Assembly: GCA_946479285.1 (NCBI GenBank)
Contig: CAMLFH010000012.1
Location: forward strand, 1 to 64,000
Reading direction: 5' to 3'
DNA length: 64,000 nucleotides
From: an uncultured Flavobacteriales bacterium
GTDB lineage: Bacteria > Bacteroidota > Bacteroidia > Flavobacteriales > Crocinitomicaceae
This document shows, one piece after another, positions 37,070-46,057 of this stretch. Within the stretch, counting starts at the first letter, position 1. The number at the start of each line of letters is the position of its first letter. The notes beneath the pieces were generated by a model, which was not told the DNA's origin, searched no databases, and worked only from the letters and a program-made list of their open reading frames with translations. A program made the translations under genes and the position numbers.

Positions 37070-37285
37070 ATGAAAAAGTTAGTATTGGGATTTTCAGCAA
37101 TAGCATTGTTGAGTCTGGCGTCTTGCAAAAAAGACTACAATTGTGAGTGTACTTACCAAAATACAGGTAGCACCACTGTCACAGAAAATAATTCAATCAA
37201 TAATTCAACATTGAAAGATGCAAAAGATGCATGTGACGATTATGAAACTGGTGGAGCGTTTGCTAAAACATGTACGCTTCTATAA
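37070..37285 (+). CDS. Small cysteine-containing lipoprotein, copy 2
   Basis: 71 residues, same layout as copy 1 55 bases upstream: lipobox C19, DYNCECTYQNTGSTTVT, DACDDYETGGAFAKTCTLL. A recent tandem duplication. Both end with TCTLL, so the C-terminus is probably a disulphide-tied strand. Confidence 0.75.
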   Translation: MKKLVLGFSAIALLSLASCKKDYNCECTYQNTGSTTVTENNSINNSTLKDAKDACDDYETGGAFAKTCTLL

Positions 37286-37330
37286 GCAGCATCAGCATTG
37301 ATTAAAGATTAAATAGATCTTTTAGTTATA

Positions 37331-37381
37331 AAAGTCCTATCTTGGAATGAATTGGCACGATTTGTTTTGAGATAGGACTTT
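37331..37381. terminator. Inverted repeat between the lipoprotein gene and the MFS gene
   Basis: AAAGTCCTATCT (37331-37342) pairs with AGATAGGACTTT (37370-37381) around a 27-base loop. It could end transcription of both converging genes. Confidence 0.7.
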
Positions 37382-37390
37382 GTTGTTCTG

Positions 37391-38623
37391 TTAGAACTTA
37401 TCCAAATGACCACTGTTTGAAGTATCCTTTGAGCGCGTAAGCAAGAATAGAATAAGTAGTATTAATGCACTCAAAAGAAAGCCGATTCCGGCAATGATTA
37501 TCGATTTCCCATAATTTCCATCTCCAATTCCTTCGTATATTTTGTTTCCTATGAACATGGATAAGAAACCAAATGCTGCAAGGGCAGCTCCTGAATAAGT
37601 GCCCATTAGTTTTTTAGGCGCATATTGGAGAATGAGACTCATGAAAATTGGAACTATCAAAATCTCACCGATAAAACTCAAACTAATAAAACTGATCATA
37701 AATTTAGGGTCATCGATCTGGCTGTTGTTCATGGTTAGAACCGCTGCGAGTATTGAAAGGGTGGCAGCTATAAATCCAATTGCAATTTTAAGAAGAGGTG
37801 AGCATTTAAAACGATTCCACAAAATACCGAATACCAGGTAACCAAGCAATGGGATTAGGGCCGGGATCATATTAATGAACAGGCTGTTGTCAGAGCTTCG
37901 GAATCCGCTGTAGTTAAAATTTTGCATAGAACGATTCAACAGTTGTTGAAATAACCAATAAGCGAACAAGCCAAGAATTGATAAGGAAATGACTTCGTTT
38001 ATGCGATTCCCAAACTCCGGATTTCCAGGATTTTCTTCGGAGGCCTTTTGGTTCTTTTTAATCAGGAAGCAGCCCCCGATAATGATCACGAAACAGACAA
38101 TGCAAGTGGTGAATCCACTATCGAATGTTTCTGCCAGGTCTAAATAGTGAAATGCCCGTGGAGCAATAAAAGAACCCAGATTAATTGCAAAGAGACTCAG
38201 TGTTATGGCACCGTCCATTTTATGCTTTCGGTCGGAATAAGCAGATCCGATAGATTTCATGATGGCGGGCGAGAACATGCACTGTCCAAGAATGAAGACA
38301 AACATTCCGAGGTAAAAAAGGCTTAGCTGGCCTTTCATGAATAGTAAAATGCCCAGAATTTGAAGTGCCGAACTGACAATGATTGCAATCTTTGGTCCCA
38401 GTAGAAAATCTACGATCAATCCTCCAAAAATGCGCGCAAACAAAAGTGCAGAGGCAAAGGTCATTAGTAATTCACTGGCATCGTCTCCATAAAGGTTCAT
38501 TGCATCGCTTACGAGGTAGCTGTAGGCGAAGGTTTGCAATCCATAAAACGCGAATCGTTCCAGGAAAAGCAAAGTGTTTAGAATGCTTGATTGTTGGAGG
38601 TAGTAGTATTTGTTAGCTGGCAT
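37391..38623 (-). CDS. MFS transporter of the POT/PTR-like type
   Basis: 410 residues with about 12 hydrophobic segments. The N-terminus ANKYYYLQQSSILNTLLFLERFAFYGLQTF has the ERFAFYG motif typical of proton-coupled oligopeptide transporters; the DGAITLSLFAINLGSFIAP motif also fits. The substrate may be small peptides. Start at the ATG at 38623; the longer reading from 38650 falls in a repeat-rich leader. An array of 8-nt repeats (38643-38700) lies 20 bases upstream. Confidence 0.8.
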   Translation of the reverse strand: MPANKYYYLQQSSILNTLLFLERFAFYGLQTFAYSYLVSDAMNLYGDDASELLMTFASALLFARIFGGLIVDFLLGPKIAIIVSSALQILGILLFMKGQLSLFYLGMFVFILGQCMFSPAIMKSIGSAYSDRKHKMDGAITLSLFAINLGSFIAPRAFHYLDLAETFDSGFTTCIVCFVIIIGGCFLIKKNQKASEENPGNPEFGNRINEVISLSILGLFAYWLFQQLLNRSMQNFNYSGFRSSDNSLFINMIPALIPLLGYLVFGILWNRFKCSPLLKIAIGFIAATLSILAAVLTMNNSQIDDPKFMISFISLSFIGEILIVPIFMSLILQYAPKKLMGTYSGAALAAFGFLSMFIGNKIYEGIGDGNYGKSIIIAGIGFLLSALILLILFLLTRSKDTSNSGHLDKF

Positions 38624-38642
38624 TGTATTATAATTTATTTTA

Positions 38643-38700
38643 ATGTTCAAATGTTCAAATGTTCAAATGTTCAAATGTTCAAATGTTCAAATGTTCAAAT
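38643..38700. repeat. 8-nt tandem repeat, about 7 copies, upstream of the MFS gene
   Basis: The unit ATGTTCAA is repeated about seven times. On the coding strand of the MFS gene the units read TTGAACAT and lie 20 bases before the ATG at 38623, just where a promoter or leader is expected. The following bases (to 38768) hold further TTTGAAC-like words. Confidence 0.9.
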
Positions 38701-38767
38701 TAAACCGTTTAAACTCTTTGAACCTTCGAAGCTCGTAGAGCGAAGAAGATTTGAACTCTTTTGAACT

Positions 38768-40903
38768 TTATTGGATCCACATGAGTTTTTCCCGTTCTAC
38801 TTTTACACGCATAAATCCGAATGCGACGGTAAGAATATGTCCTTTTATTTCTTCTACAGTTCCACTTTGACGGGTTTCAATCATTTTTACGGTTGAACCG
38901 ACTACAATTTTATCACGTTGATAGTTGTCTTCTTCCGCTTTTTCCGTTTTCCGTTTTTTGGCGGTTGATTTTTGCGGTTTTGCTTCTGCTTTAATCAATT
39001 CCACCTTGCGTTTCGCTTCCTCAATTTTGGATTTCTCTACCATCAGGTACTTGCGAACATCTTCCAGCAATGGATTATTGGCGTCTTTTTTCTTTGTCCT
39101 TGTTTGATAGCGGTCTATGAAAGACTTCATCTTTTTGCCGGAATTGATGAATAGGTTGTTTTTTTCTGCCAGATCCTGCTGGTTTCTTAAGCGTTCATCA
39201 ATTCGCTGTTTCTTCTCAATGAATTCTTCCCGGGCATTGTTTGCCAATTCCTGCGCTTCGATGTGCTCTTTGTTCAAACGCTGAAGATACATTTTCTCCT
39301 TGTTCAATTCGTTTAACAAATGGTCCATTTTCACGCGATTTTTGTCTAGTTTTCCCTTGGCCTGTTCGATCAAATCCATCGGAATTCCATTCATTTGCGC
39401 TACTTCGAAAGTAAAAGAGCTTCCGGGCTGGCCCATGGAAAAACGGTACAAAGGTTCCAGTGTTTCGGTGTTGAATAGCATACAGCCGTTTACCGCATTC
39501 GGAAGCTGATCTGCTTTGAGTTTGATATTAGCGTAATGGGTCGTGATGACTCCGTAAGATTTTCGTTTATACAATTCTTCAAAAAACACTTCTGCCAAAG
39601 CTCCGCCCAGTTCCGGGTCAGAACCTGTTCCGAATTCGTCGAGCAAAAGCAGTGTTCTTCTATTGGAAACCTTCAAAAAGAATTTCATCCGTTTCAGGCG
39701 ATAGGAATAAGTGCTCAATTCGTTCTCTATCGATTGATTATCTCCGATATCTGTCAGAACCTGCTGAAAGAAGCAGAATTTGCTATTCTCATGAACCGGG
39801 ATCAATAATCCGGCCTGTAGCATGAGTTGTAATAATCCGATGGTTTTTAGCGTGATGGATTTTCCCCCGGCATTCGGACCGGAAATCACCAGCATCCGGC
39901 TATTGGCATCGAGGATCAGGCTTTGAGGAAGTGTTGTTTTGCCAAGGGCTTTATTGGTTTTCCAAAGAATCGGATGGAAAGCGTCGATCAATTCGATGCG
40001 TGTATTTCGAACAATGCCGGGCAAATTGGCATTGAGATCAAGAGCTAATTTTGTTTTTGCATTGATGAAATCGAATTCTGTCAATAACACCTGGTATGCT
40101 TCGATCAGGGGCAGGTGATGTGCAATCTCGCGGGTTAACTCCTGCAGAATGCGGAAGATTTCCTTGCGCTCATCGTCCAAAGACATTTCCAATTCATTAT
40201 TCAAAGGAATATTGATCCCCGGCTCAATGAAGGTCAGGCTTCCCGTCTTGGAAGAGCCCACAGCAATTCCGCCGACTTTTCGTTTGTGGCTCGACTGAAC
40301 AGTCAGGACCCGGCGGTCGTTGATAAAAGCTTCTTTTGTGTCTCCAAGTAATCCTTCTTTCAAGTACCGGCGCATTTCCTTATCGAAATTGCGGTTAATC
40401 TGGTTGCGGAGCTTGGCAATTTGCTGCCGGATTGCATATAATTCCGGAGAAGCATCGTCTTTGATCAGGCCCTTTCGGTCAAAAACCTTTTCAATGGCTT
40501 CAACCAGTTCGCGGGTAAAGTAAACGGTGTTCAGCAATGCAAACAGGTTCGGATAATCTTGCGAGCGCTTATCGAAAAAGTGCAGCATGAGATTAACCAG
40601 TTCAGAAGCGCGAATGATCCGTACAAATCCTTCCTGTTGTAAAACTGCATTCTGAATAGGAAGTAATTTGATCTCTGCCAATAGTTCTTCAAAATCGAGT
40701 GCAGGAAAAGATTCTCCCTCCACACGGATTTGTTTGAATTCATTTAAGCGCAGTAATTCAAATTCGATCGCATCAAAATCATTATTCGGAGAAAGGTTCT
40801 CCAATCTTTTCTGAGCAGTTGCTCCAATACTGAATGCAGCCAGCCATTCCCGGATTTGGTTAAATTCTAAATCGTGAAGTGTTTGCGGATCAAATCCTTT
40901 CAT
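38768..40903 (-). CDS. MutS2-like ATPase without Smr domain
   Basis: 711 residues from the ATG at 40903. N-terminal MKGFDPQTLHDLEFNQIREWLAAFSIGATAQ is MutS2-like; the Walker A is GPNAGGKS (342-349), and LLLLDEFGTGSDPELGGALAE is the Walker B/signature. Then follow a coiled coil with KEKMYLQRLNKEH and a basic KKRKTEKAEEDN linker, ending in a KOW-like RQSGTVEEIKGHILTVAFGFMRV, after which the protein stops. The usual C-terminal Smr nuclease domain is absent; the bases beyond the stop show no remnant of it. Expected role: recombination suppression or ribosome rescue, cytoplasmic. Confidence 0.88.
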   Translation of the reverse strand: MKGFDPQTLHDLEFNQIREWLAAFSIGATAQKRLENLSPNNDFDAIEFELLRLNEFKQIRVEGESFPALDFEELLAEIKLLPIQNAVLQQEGFVRIIRASELVNLMLHFFDKRSQDYPNLFALLNTVYFTRELVEAIEKVFDRKGLIKDDASPELYAIRQQIAKLRNQINRNFDKEMRRYLKEGLLGDTKEAFINDRRVLTVQSSHKRKVGGIAVGSSKTGSLTFIEPGINIPLNNELEMSLDDERKEIFRILQELTREIAHHLPLIEAYQVLLTEFDFINAKTKLALDLNANLPGIVRNTRIELIDAFHPILWKTNKALGKTTLPQSLILDANSRMLVISGPNAGGKSITLKTIGLLQLMLQAGLLIPVHENSKFCFFQQVLTDIGDNQSIENELSTYSYRLKRMKFFLKVSNRRTLLLLDEFGTGSDPELGGALAEVFFEELYKRKSYGVITTHYANIKLKADQLPNAVNGCMLFNTETLEPLYRFSMGQPGSSFTFEVAQMNGIPMDLIEQAKGKLDKNRVKMDHLLNELNKEKMYLQRLNKEHIEAQELANNAREEFIEKKQRIDERLRNQQDLAEKNNLFINSGKKMKSFIDRYQTRTKKKDANNPLLEDVRKYLMVEKSKIEEAKRKVELIKAEAKPQKSTAKKRKTEKAEEDNYQRDKIVVGSTVKMIETRQSGTVEEIKGHILTVAFGFMRVKVEREKLMWIQ

Positions 40904-41203
40904 GCTGTAAAAATAAGGGCAATTTGGAAGTTGACAATGATTTCCACAGGACAAAACCAAGATCGCGTAATTTCTCCGGCAGATGCGCAGATTTTTTGCG
41001 CTCCTACCGGAAGCGCTAATATATTCTGAGGCGAGACTGGTAAGCTCGCCTTTTATCTGTGCATCAGTGGGAAATAAATGAGTGTTTTTTTGAGGTGTTA
41101 AGCAAAATCCGCGGACAAAATTCTATTTTTACTTTCTCAATGAGTTTTTCTTAGTTGGAATTTTGAACTCTTTGAACATTTAACCTTTTGAACTTTTTTC
41201 ATC

Positions 41204-41968
41204 ATGAAACTTCTCTCTTTTAATGTAAACGGAATCCGCGCTATTGCAGGAAAATCATTTATTACCGATATGCAGCAGGCTGACCTGGATGTCATTTGTC
41301 TGCAGGAAACAAAAGCAACGGTGGAACAGGTGTTGGAAACAGTAAAACCCTTGGGTTATCCGTTTGTGTATGCCAATGAAGCTGGAAGAAAAGGATATTC
41401 CGGGACAGCAATTATTTCGAAGACAGAGCCGATTTCGGTGGTCTATGATATGGGAGTTGCGGAACACGATGAAGAAGGAAGAGTAATTTGCGCAGAATAC
41501 GATAAATTCTACCTGATCACGGTTTACGTTCCGAATTCAGGAAGCGAATTGCTGCGTTTACCTTACCGTCAGGCGTGGGATGCAGATTTCTTGAAGTATT
41601 TGAAAAAATTAGAAACGAAGAAACCGGTAATCGTTTGTGGAGATTTCAATGTGGCCCACAAAGCAATAGATTTGGCGCGGCCAAAAGCAAATTACAATAA
41701 GTCGGCAGGTTACATGCAGGAAGAAATTGACGGAATGGACGCGTTTGTTGGCAGTGGATTGGTTGATTCCTGGCGAGTGTTGAACGGCGATGAGATCAAA
41801 TATTCCTGGTGGAGTTACCGCGGCGGTGCAAGAGAGAAAAACGTTGGCTGGCGGATTGACTATTTCTTAGTTTCCGAAGCATTTGTTCCAAGTTTGAAAA
41901 CTGCAACTATTCATAACGAGATTATGGGGTCAGATCATTGTCCGGTAGGACTCGAATTGAGTTTGTGA
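41204..41968 (+). CDS. xth: Exodeoxyribonuclease III (AP endonuclease)
   Basis: 254 residues. MKLLSFNVNGIRAIAGK, LDVICLQETKAT, VYVPNSG, VCGDFNVAH, RIDYFLVS and GSDHCPVGLEL cover all catalytic blocks of the exonuclease III / Ape1 family. It incises at abasic sites and degrades from 3' ends in base-excision repair. Upstream (41150-41200) TTTGAAC repeats resemble those near 38703-38768. A palindrome of the dispersed family follows 15 bases after the stop. Confidence 0.96.
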   Translation: MKLLSFNVNGIRAIAGKSFITDMQQADLDVICLQETKATVEQVLETVKPLGYPFVYANEAGRKGYSGTAIISKTEPISVVYDMGVAEHDEEGRVICAEYDKFYLITVYVPNSGSELLRLPYRQAWDADFLKYLKKLETKKPVIVCGDFNVAHKAIDLARPKANYNKSAGYMQEEIDGMDAFVGSGLVDSWRVLNGDEIKYSWWSYRGGAREKNVGWRIDYFLVSEAFVPSLKTATIHNEIMGSDHCPVGLELSL

Positions 41969-41982
41969 TTACGATTTAAATA

Positions 41983-42016
41983 AAAGTAGTGGCGCGATTA
42001 ATCGCGCCACTACTTT
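41983..42016. terminator. 34-nt palindrome, dispersed family member B
   Basis: AAAGTAGTGGCGCGATT and its exact reverse complement, 15 bases after the xth stop. Compared with member A one G is T and its partner C is A, keeping the pair. Confidence 0.88.
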
Positions 42017-42204
42017 ATTATTTCAAAATGAAACCTTCTTTTTCCAAAATGAAATAGATTCGCCTTTTTGGCACAAATTGGTTTTTACCGGTCTCCTTCT
42101 AGATCCCTTTTCACAACTGGTCTTTAAGTTTTTTTATGAGCTCGCCTGGCCTTGGCCGGCATGGATTTGGCCTATTCGATTCCAAACGTTCAAACTAGCG
42201 AAAA

Positions 42205-42843
42205 ATGAAAAAGGTTACGATAATGCTGATAGCATGTGTTTCAATATTCGGGATGAATTTGAATGCACAGACGGAGTTAAAAGATTTCAGAGGAAATTTA
42301 AAATTGGGACTCAAAGCCGGGGCAAATTACTCCAATGTATGGGATGAAAGAGACAATGACTTTGAAGCGAATGGTAAAGTAGGCTTCGCAGGAGGGGCAT
42401 TCTTACACATTCCGATCGGTCGGTTCATCGGTATTCAGCCGGAAGTTTTGTTTTCGCAAAAAGGATTCCAGGGTTCCGGGGTCATGCTGGGAGAAGATTA
42501 CTCCTTCAAGCGCACCACGAATTACCTGGAAGTTCCGCTATTATTTACTGTCAAACCGACTTCGTTTTTCACCATCGTTGCCGGTCCGCAATACTCTTTC
42601 CTGTTGAGCCAGGAAGATCGATTCACCGCAGGATCAAGCTCTGTAACAGAGTCCAGGGAATTTGACAACGATATTCGCAGAAATACATTGGGAGCAGTGG
42701 TGGGCTTCGATGTAAACGTAAACCACTTTGTGGTGTCTCCGAGAGCAGGATGGGATTTTCAAACGAACCATGGAGATGGTTCCTCATCCGCTCCACGCTA
42801 TAAAAATCAATGGCTTCAGCTTACACTGGGTTACAGATTCTAG
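42205..42843 (+). CDS. Outer-membrane beta-barrel protein (PorT/OMP_b-brl_2 type)
   Basis: 212 residues with a signal peptide (1-21, LNA-Q). GLKAGANYSNVW, FLHIPIGRFIGIQPEVLFSQKGF, YLEVPLLFTVKPTSFFTIVAGPQYSFLLSQ and a C-terminal LTLGYRF are strands of the small Bacteroidetes outer-membrane barrel family. It is a channel or structural protein; no partner is clear. A strong terminator follows (42868-42902). Confidence 0.85.
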   Translation: MKKVTIMLIACVSIFGMNLNAQTELKDFRGNLKLGLKAGANYSNVWDERDNDFEANGKVGFAGGAFLHIPIGRFIGIQPEVLFSQKGFQGSGVMLGEDYSFKRTTNYLEVPLLFTVKPTSFFTIVAGPQYSFLLSQEDRFTAGSSSVTESREFDNDIRRNTLGAVVGFDVNVNHFVVSPRAGWDFQTNHGDGSSSAPRYKNQWLQLTLGYRF

Positions 42844-42867
42844 TCTCGAAGCCGATTATTGGTTTGG

Positions 42868-42902
42868 AAAAAGCTCTTCTTAAATAGAAGGGCTTTTTTT
42901 TT
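42868..42902 (+). terminator. Rho-independent terminator after the barrel gene
   Basis: AAAAGCTCTTCT pairs with AGAAGGGCTTTT around TAAAT (one G-U), followed by a T-run. Confidence 0.88.
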
Positions 42903-43089
42903 GCCGTGCTGAATAAAAGCGCAATTTTGATTCGTAAGATTCACAAAATCGGCGAGATCCGGGTGCGAAACCGGGGTCCCGAATTTTATAGTTGATTCAT
43001 TGGAATAGCAGATTTTTGTTTATAACCTGTTGATTAACTATTAGTAACTAAATCTTAAGATTTCAGTCTGTCACCAGCTTTTGATTCCG

Positions 43090-43097
43090 TATCTTTG
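43090..43097 (+). promoter_or_regulatory. Possible -7 box very close to the dnaB start
   Basis: TATCTTTG fits TAnnTTTG. It ends 4 bases before the ATG at 43102, so transcription would begin at or beyond that codon. Confidence 0.45.
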
Positions 43098-43101
43098 CTA
43101 A

Positions 43102-44679
43102 ATGGAAGAACAACAACCGAACAATACCCGCAGGGTAGGTGCTCGTACCAAGAATACAATTTTACCTCTTGCGAATGAAATGGGGAAAATACCACCTCAG
43201 GCTATCGATGTAGAACAGGCCGTTCTCGGTGCTATGATGCTGGACAAAAATGCCGTAACAGATACCATTGACATGTTGTCTGCCGAAAGCTTTTACGATC
43301 CGAAACACACTTACATTTATGGAGCAATTCGGGAATTATTCGGAACTTCCAATCCGATCGATTTATTGACTGTTGCGGAGAAATTAAAGCAGCGGGGCGA
43401 ACTGGAAGCTTGCGGCGGAGTGGTTTATTTGTCTTCCCTTACTCAGCGTGTGGGTTCTGTTGCACACATCGAATACCATGCACGGATCATTTCCCAAAAA
43501 CACATTCAGCGTGAGATTATCCGTATGTGTTCCGAAACATTGAGAGATGCATACGACGAAACTTCCGACGTGTTCGAATTATTGACGAAAGCAGAAGGAG
43601 CTTTATTCGGGATTGCCGAAAATAACATGAAGAAATCCGTTTCTACCATGAATGTGGTGGTTAGTGAAGCTATCAAGGAAATCGAGCAGGCAGCTAAAAA
43701 CAGCGACGGACTTTCAGGAGTTCCAACCGGCTTCCGTAAATTGGATGAAGTGACTTCCGGGTGGCAGCGGTCGGATATGATCGTAATTGCAGCTCGACCT
43801 GCAATGGGAAAAACTGCATTCGTATTGTCCATGGCAAGAAATACCGCTGTTGATTTCAATCAGGGAGTTGCAGTATTCTCCCTGGAGATGTCTTCTGTTC
43901 AGCTGGTAAAACGTTTGATCTCGGCAGAAAGTATGATTTCCGCAGAGAAACTAAGAAAAGGAAAACTGGAAGAATACGAATTCCAGCAATTATATTCCCG
44001 CGTAACGAAATTGGCGGAAGCTCCGATCTACATTGATGACACGCCTGGTTTGAGTGTTTTCGATCTGCGCGCAAAATGCCGCCGATTGAAAATGCAATAC
44101 GACATCCAAATGGTGATCATCGATTACTTGCAGCTGATGTCGGCCGGTGGTGGCAAAGGATCCGGAAACCGCGAACAGGAGATTTCAACGATTTCCCGTT
44201 CCATCAAAGAAATTGCCAAAGAATTAAATATTCCGATTATCGCCCTGTCGCAGCTTTCCCGTTCGGTGGAAACACGTGGTGGGGATAAACGACCGGTACT
44301 TTCCGATTTGCGTGAATCAGGAGCGATTGAGCAGGATGCGGATATCGTTGCATTCTTGTACCGACCGGAATATTACGGAATTACAACTGCAGAAGATGGT
44401 TCGTCTAATGAAGGAGTGGGTGAGGTGATCATTGCAAAACACCGAAATGGTGGATTGGAAAATGTGCGCATGCGTTTCGTAGGAAAATATGCCCGTTTCG
44501 AAAACATGGAAGATCAGTATAACAATGCGCCGGGAAATGATTTCAACCCGAATGCAATGAGTGCCGGAATGTCTATGAACAGAGGTTTTGACGAATCTCC
44601 GAGAACAATTACGCTTGGAAGCAATATGAACAATGTTCCGGATGAAGATTTCAACGGACCGGATGAAACACCGTTTTAA
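43102..44679 (+). CDS. dnaB: Replicative DNA helicase DnaB
   Basis: 525 residues. N-terminal domain IPPQAIDVEQAVLGAMMLDKNAV, then the RecA-like helicase: Walker A AARPAMGKT (230-238), VAVFSLEMSSVQLVKRL, VIIDYLQLMS and ALSQLSRSVETRGGDKRPVLSDLRESGAIEQDAD. Moves along the lagging strand to open the replication fork. The acidic Asn/Met-rich tail after about residue 475 is the usual Bacteroidetes variant. The start could also be the ATG at 43180 (residue 27), which would give a leader from the TATCTTTG box. Confidence 0.97.
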   Translation: MEEQQPNNTRRVGARTKNTILPLANEMGKIPPQAIDVEQAVLGAMMLDKNAVTDTIDMLSAESFYDPKHTYIYGAIRELFGTSNPIDLLTVAEKLKQRGELEACGGVVYLSSLTQRVGSVAHIEYHARIISQKHIQREIIRMCSETLRDAYDETSDVFELLTKAEGALFGIAENNMKKSVSTMNVVVSEAIKEIEQAAKNSDGLSGVPTGFRKLDEVTSGWQRSDMIVIAARPAMGKTAFVLSMARNTAVDFNQGVAVFSLEMSSVQLVKRLISAESMISAEKLRKGKLEEYEFQQLYSRVTKLAEAPIYIDDTPGLSVFDLRAKCRRLKMQYDIQMVIIDYLQLMSAGGGKGSGNREQEISTISRSIKEIAKELNIPIIALSQLSRSVETRGGDKRPVLSDLRESGAIEQDADIVAFLYRPEYYGITTAEDGSSNEGVGEVIIAKHRNGGLENVRMRFVGKYARFENMEDQYNNAPGNDFNPNAMSAGMSMNRGFDESPRTITLGSNMNNVPDEDFNGPDETPF

Positions 44680-44758
44680 TTTTTGACTCACAATTTATGT
44701 TGCAAATCAGGCGTTAATAGTTTTTTGAATTACATTTAGTGTCTATCACAAATCAAAT

Positions 44759-46012
44759 ATGAAATTTTTCCTGACAATCGCATTTCTAATCGTTGTTAAA
44801 GCTGTTTCGGCTTCTTCTATCCTCGTTCCTATGGATGATAGACAGGCAAATCATTTGAAAGCTTACGGCGTTTCTTTTTGGGTGCTTGAAAACGGTGTTG
44901 TGATGGAATGGCTTCTGAATTACCGTGGGGGCTCTTTTTTATTCCCTCATTTGCGCACTATTGAAGAAGAATTGATCATTCGCGGAGTGACTTATGAGAT
45001 TGTAGCTGATGGACAAGTCAATGCAATCCGCACCGAAATCGCCAATCCCGAAGTGAACATGGAAGTTGTTCAGTTGGAAAAAGCTCCCAAAATTGCAGTT
45101 TACACACCAAATAGTGCTTTGCCATGGGATGACGCTGTGACGATGGTTTTGGATTATGCTGAAATTCCGTACGATAAGATTTATGATTCAGCCATTGTGA
45201 TGGGAGTTCTTCCGAAATACGACTGGCTGCATTTGCACCACGAAGATTTTACGGGGCAATATGGAAAATTTTATGCTTCTTTTCACCGGGAAGCCTGGTA
45301 TCAGAATCAGGTTGCAGATGCAGAAAAAGATGCTAAAATGTTAGGGTTTGCAAAAGTTTCGCAATTGAAACTGGCAGTAGCAAATAATCTTCGAAATTTC
45401 GTCATCGGCGGCGGATTCCTGTTTACCATGTGCAGTGGAACCGACAGTTTTGATATCGGACTTTCAGCACATGATACAGATATTTGTGAGCGCATGTTTG
45501 ACGGCGATCCGAGAGATCCCAACTGCCAGAATAAACTGGATTACGACATGACCTTTGCTTTCAAGGATTTTATTCTTGTACAGGATCCGATGGTTTATGA
45601 ATATTCAAATATCGACGGAACGGAATTACATCGCTTACCGGAAAATCAGGATAAATTCATGCTCTCCGATTTTTCGGCGAAATGGGACATCGTTCCTACC
45701 ATGCTGACTCAATGTCACACAGATGTGATTGATGGTTTCATGGGGCAGACAACCGATTTCAGACGCGATTTGATCAAGTCGAATGTATTGGTGATGGGTG
45801 AAAACAAAGCATTGAATACTGCCCGTTACATTCACGGAGAATTGGGCCAGGGAACCTGGACATTTTACGGTGGTCATGATCCGGAAGACTTTCAGCACAA
45901 AGTAGGAGATCCGCCAACGGATTTGAACCTGCATCCGAATTCCCCGGGTTATCGGTTGATCCTGAATAATATTTTGTTCCCGGCGGCGAAAAAACAGAAA
46001 CGGAAAACATAG
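44759..46012 (+). CDS. Conserved secreted protein, often labelled asparagine synthetase B
   Basis: 417 residues with a signal peptide (1-18, VSA). The rest (LEKAPKIAVYTPNSALPWDDAVTMVLDYAEIPYDKIYD, then YDWLHLHHEDFTGQYGKF, FVIGGGFLFTMCSGTDSFDIGLSAHDTDICE, FYGGHDPEDFQHKVGDPP) looks like a class I glutamine-amidotransferase/ThuA-like fold with a C-S-G nucleophile-elbow-like segment at MCSGTDS. In Bacteroidetes related genes carry the name asparagine synthetase B, but I see neither the N-terminal Cys nucleophile nor the ATP pyrophosphatase of AsnB, and the signal peptide argues against it. Real function unknown. Palindrome member C follows the stop. Confidence 0.75.
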   Translation: MKFFLTIAFLIVVKAVSASSILVPMDDRQANHLKAYGVSFWVLENGVVMEWLLNYRGGSFLFPHLRTIEEELIIRGVTYEIVADGQVNAIRTEIANPEVNMEVVQLEKAPKIAVYTPNSALPWDDAVTMVLDYAEIPYDKIYDSAIVMGVLPKYDWLHLHHEDFTGQYGKFYASFHREAWYQNQVADAEKDAKMLGFAKVSQLKLAVANNLRNFVIGGGFLFTMCSGTDSFDIGLSAHDTDICERMFDGDPRDPNCQNKLDYDMTFAFKDFILVQDPMVYEYSNIDGTELHRLPENQDKFMLSDFSAKWDIVPTMLTQCHTDVIDGFMGQTTDFRRDLIKSNVLVMGENKALNTARYIHGELGQGTWTFYGGHDPEDFQHKVGDPPTDLNLHPNSPGYRLILNNILFPAAKKQKRKT

Positions 46013-46017
46013 TTTGA

Positions 46018-46057
46018 AAAAAAGTAGGGGCGCGATTAATCGCGCCCCTACTTTTTT
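46018..46057. terminator. 40-nt perfect palindrome, dispersed family member C
   Basis: AAAAAAGTAGGGGCGCGATT followed by its exact reverse complement, 5 bases after the stop at 46012; arms as in member A. Confidence 0.9.

Noticed and set aside
38643..38700. CRISPR array
   Set aside because: Units are only 8 bases, contiguous and without spacers.
38768..40903. MutS2 truncated by frameshift
   Set aside because: The bases after the stop contain no Smr-like sequence in any frame, only TTTGAAC-type repeats.
42078..42347. Reading frame overlapping the start of the beta-barrel gene
   Set aside because: No recognisable start, overlaps the real gene (signal peptide at 42205) in another frame.
43102..44679. 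Intein in DnaB
   Set aside because: The helicase motifs are continuous and length is normal.
44759..46012. Real asparagine synthetase B
   Set aside because: Has a signal peptide and lacks the N-terminal Cys and the ATP-binding domain.
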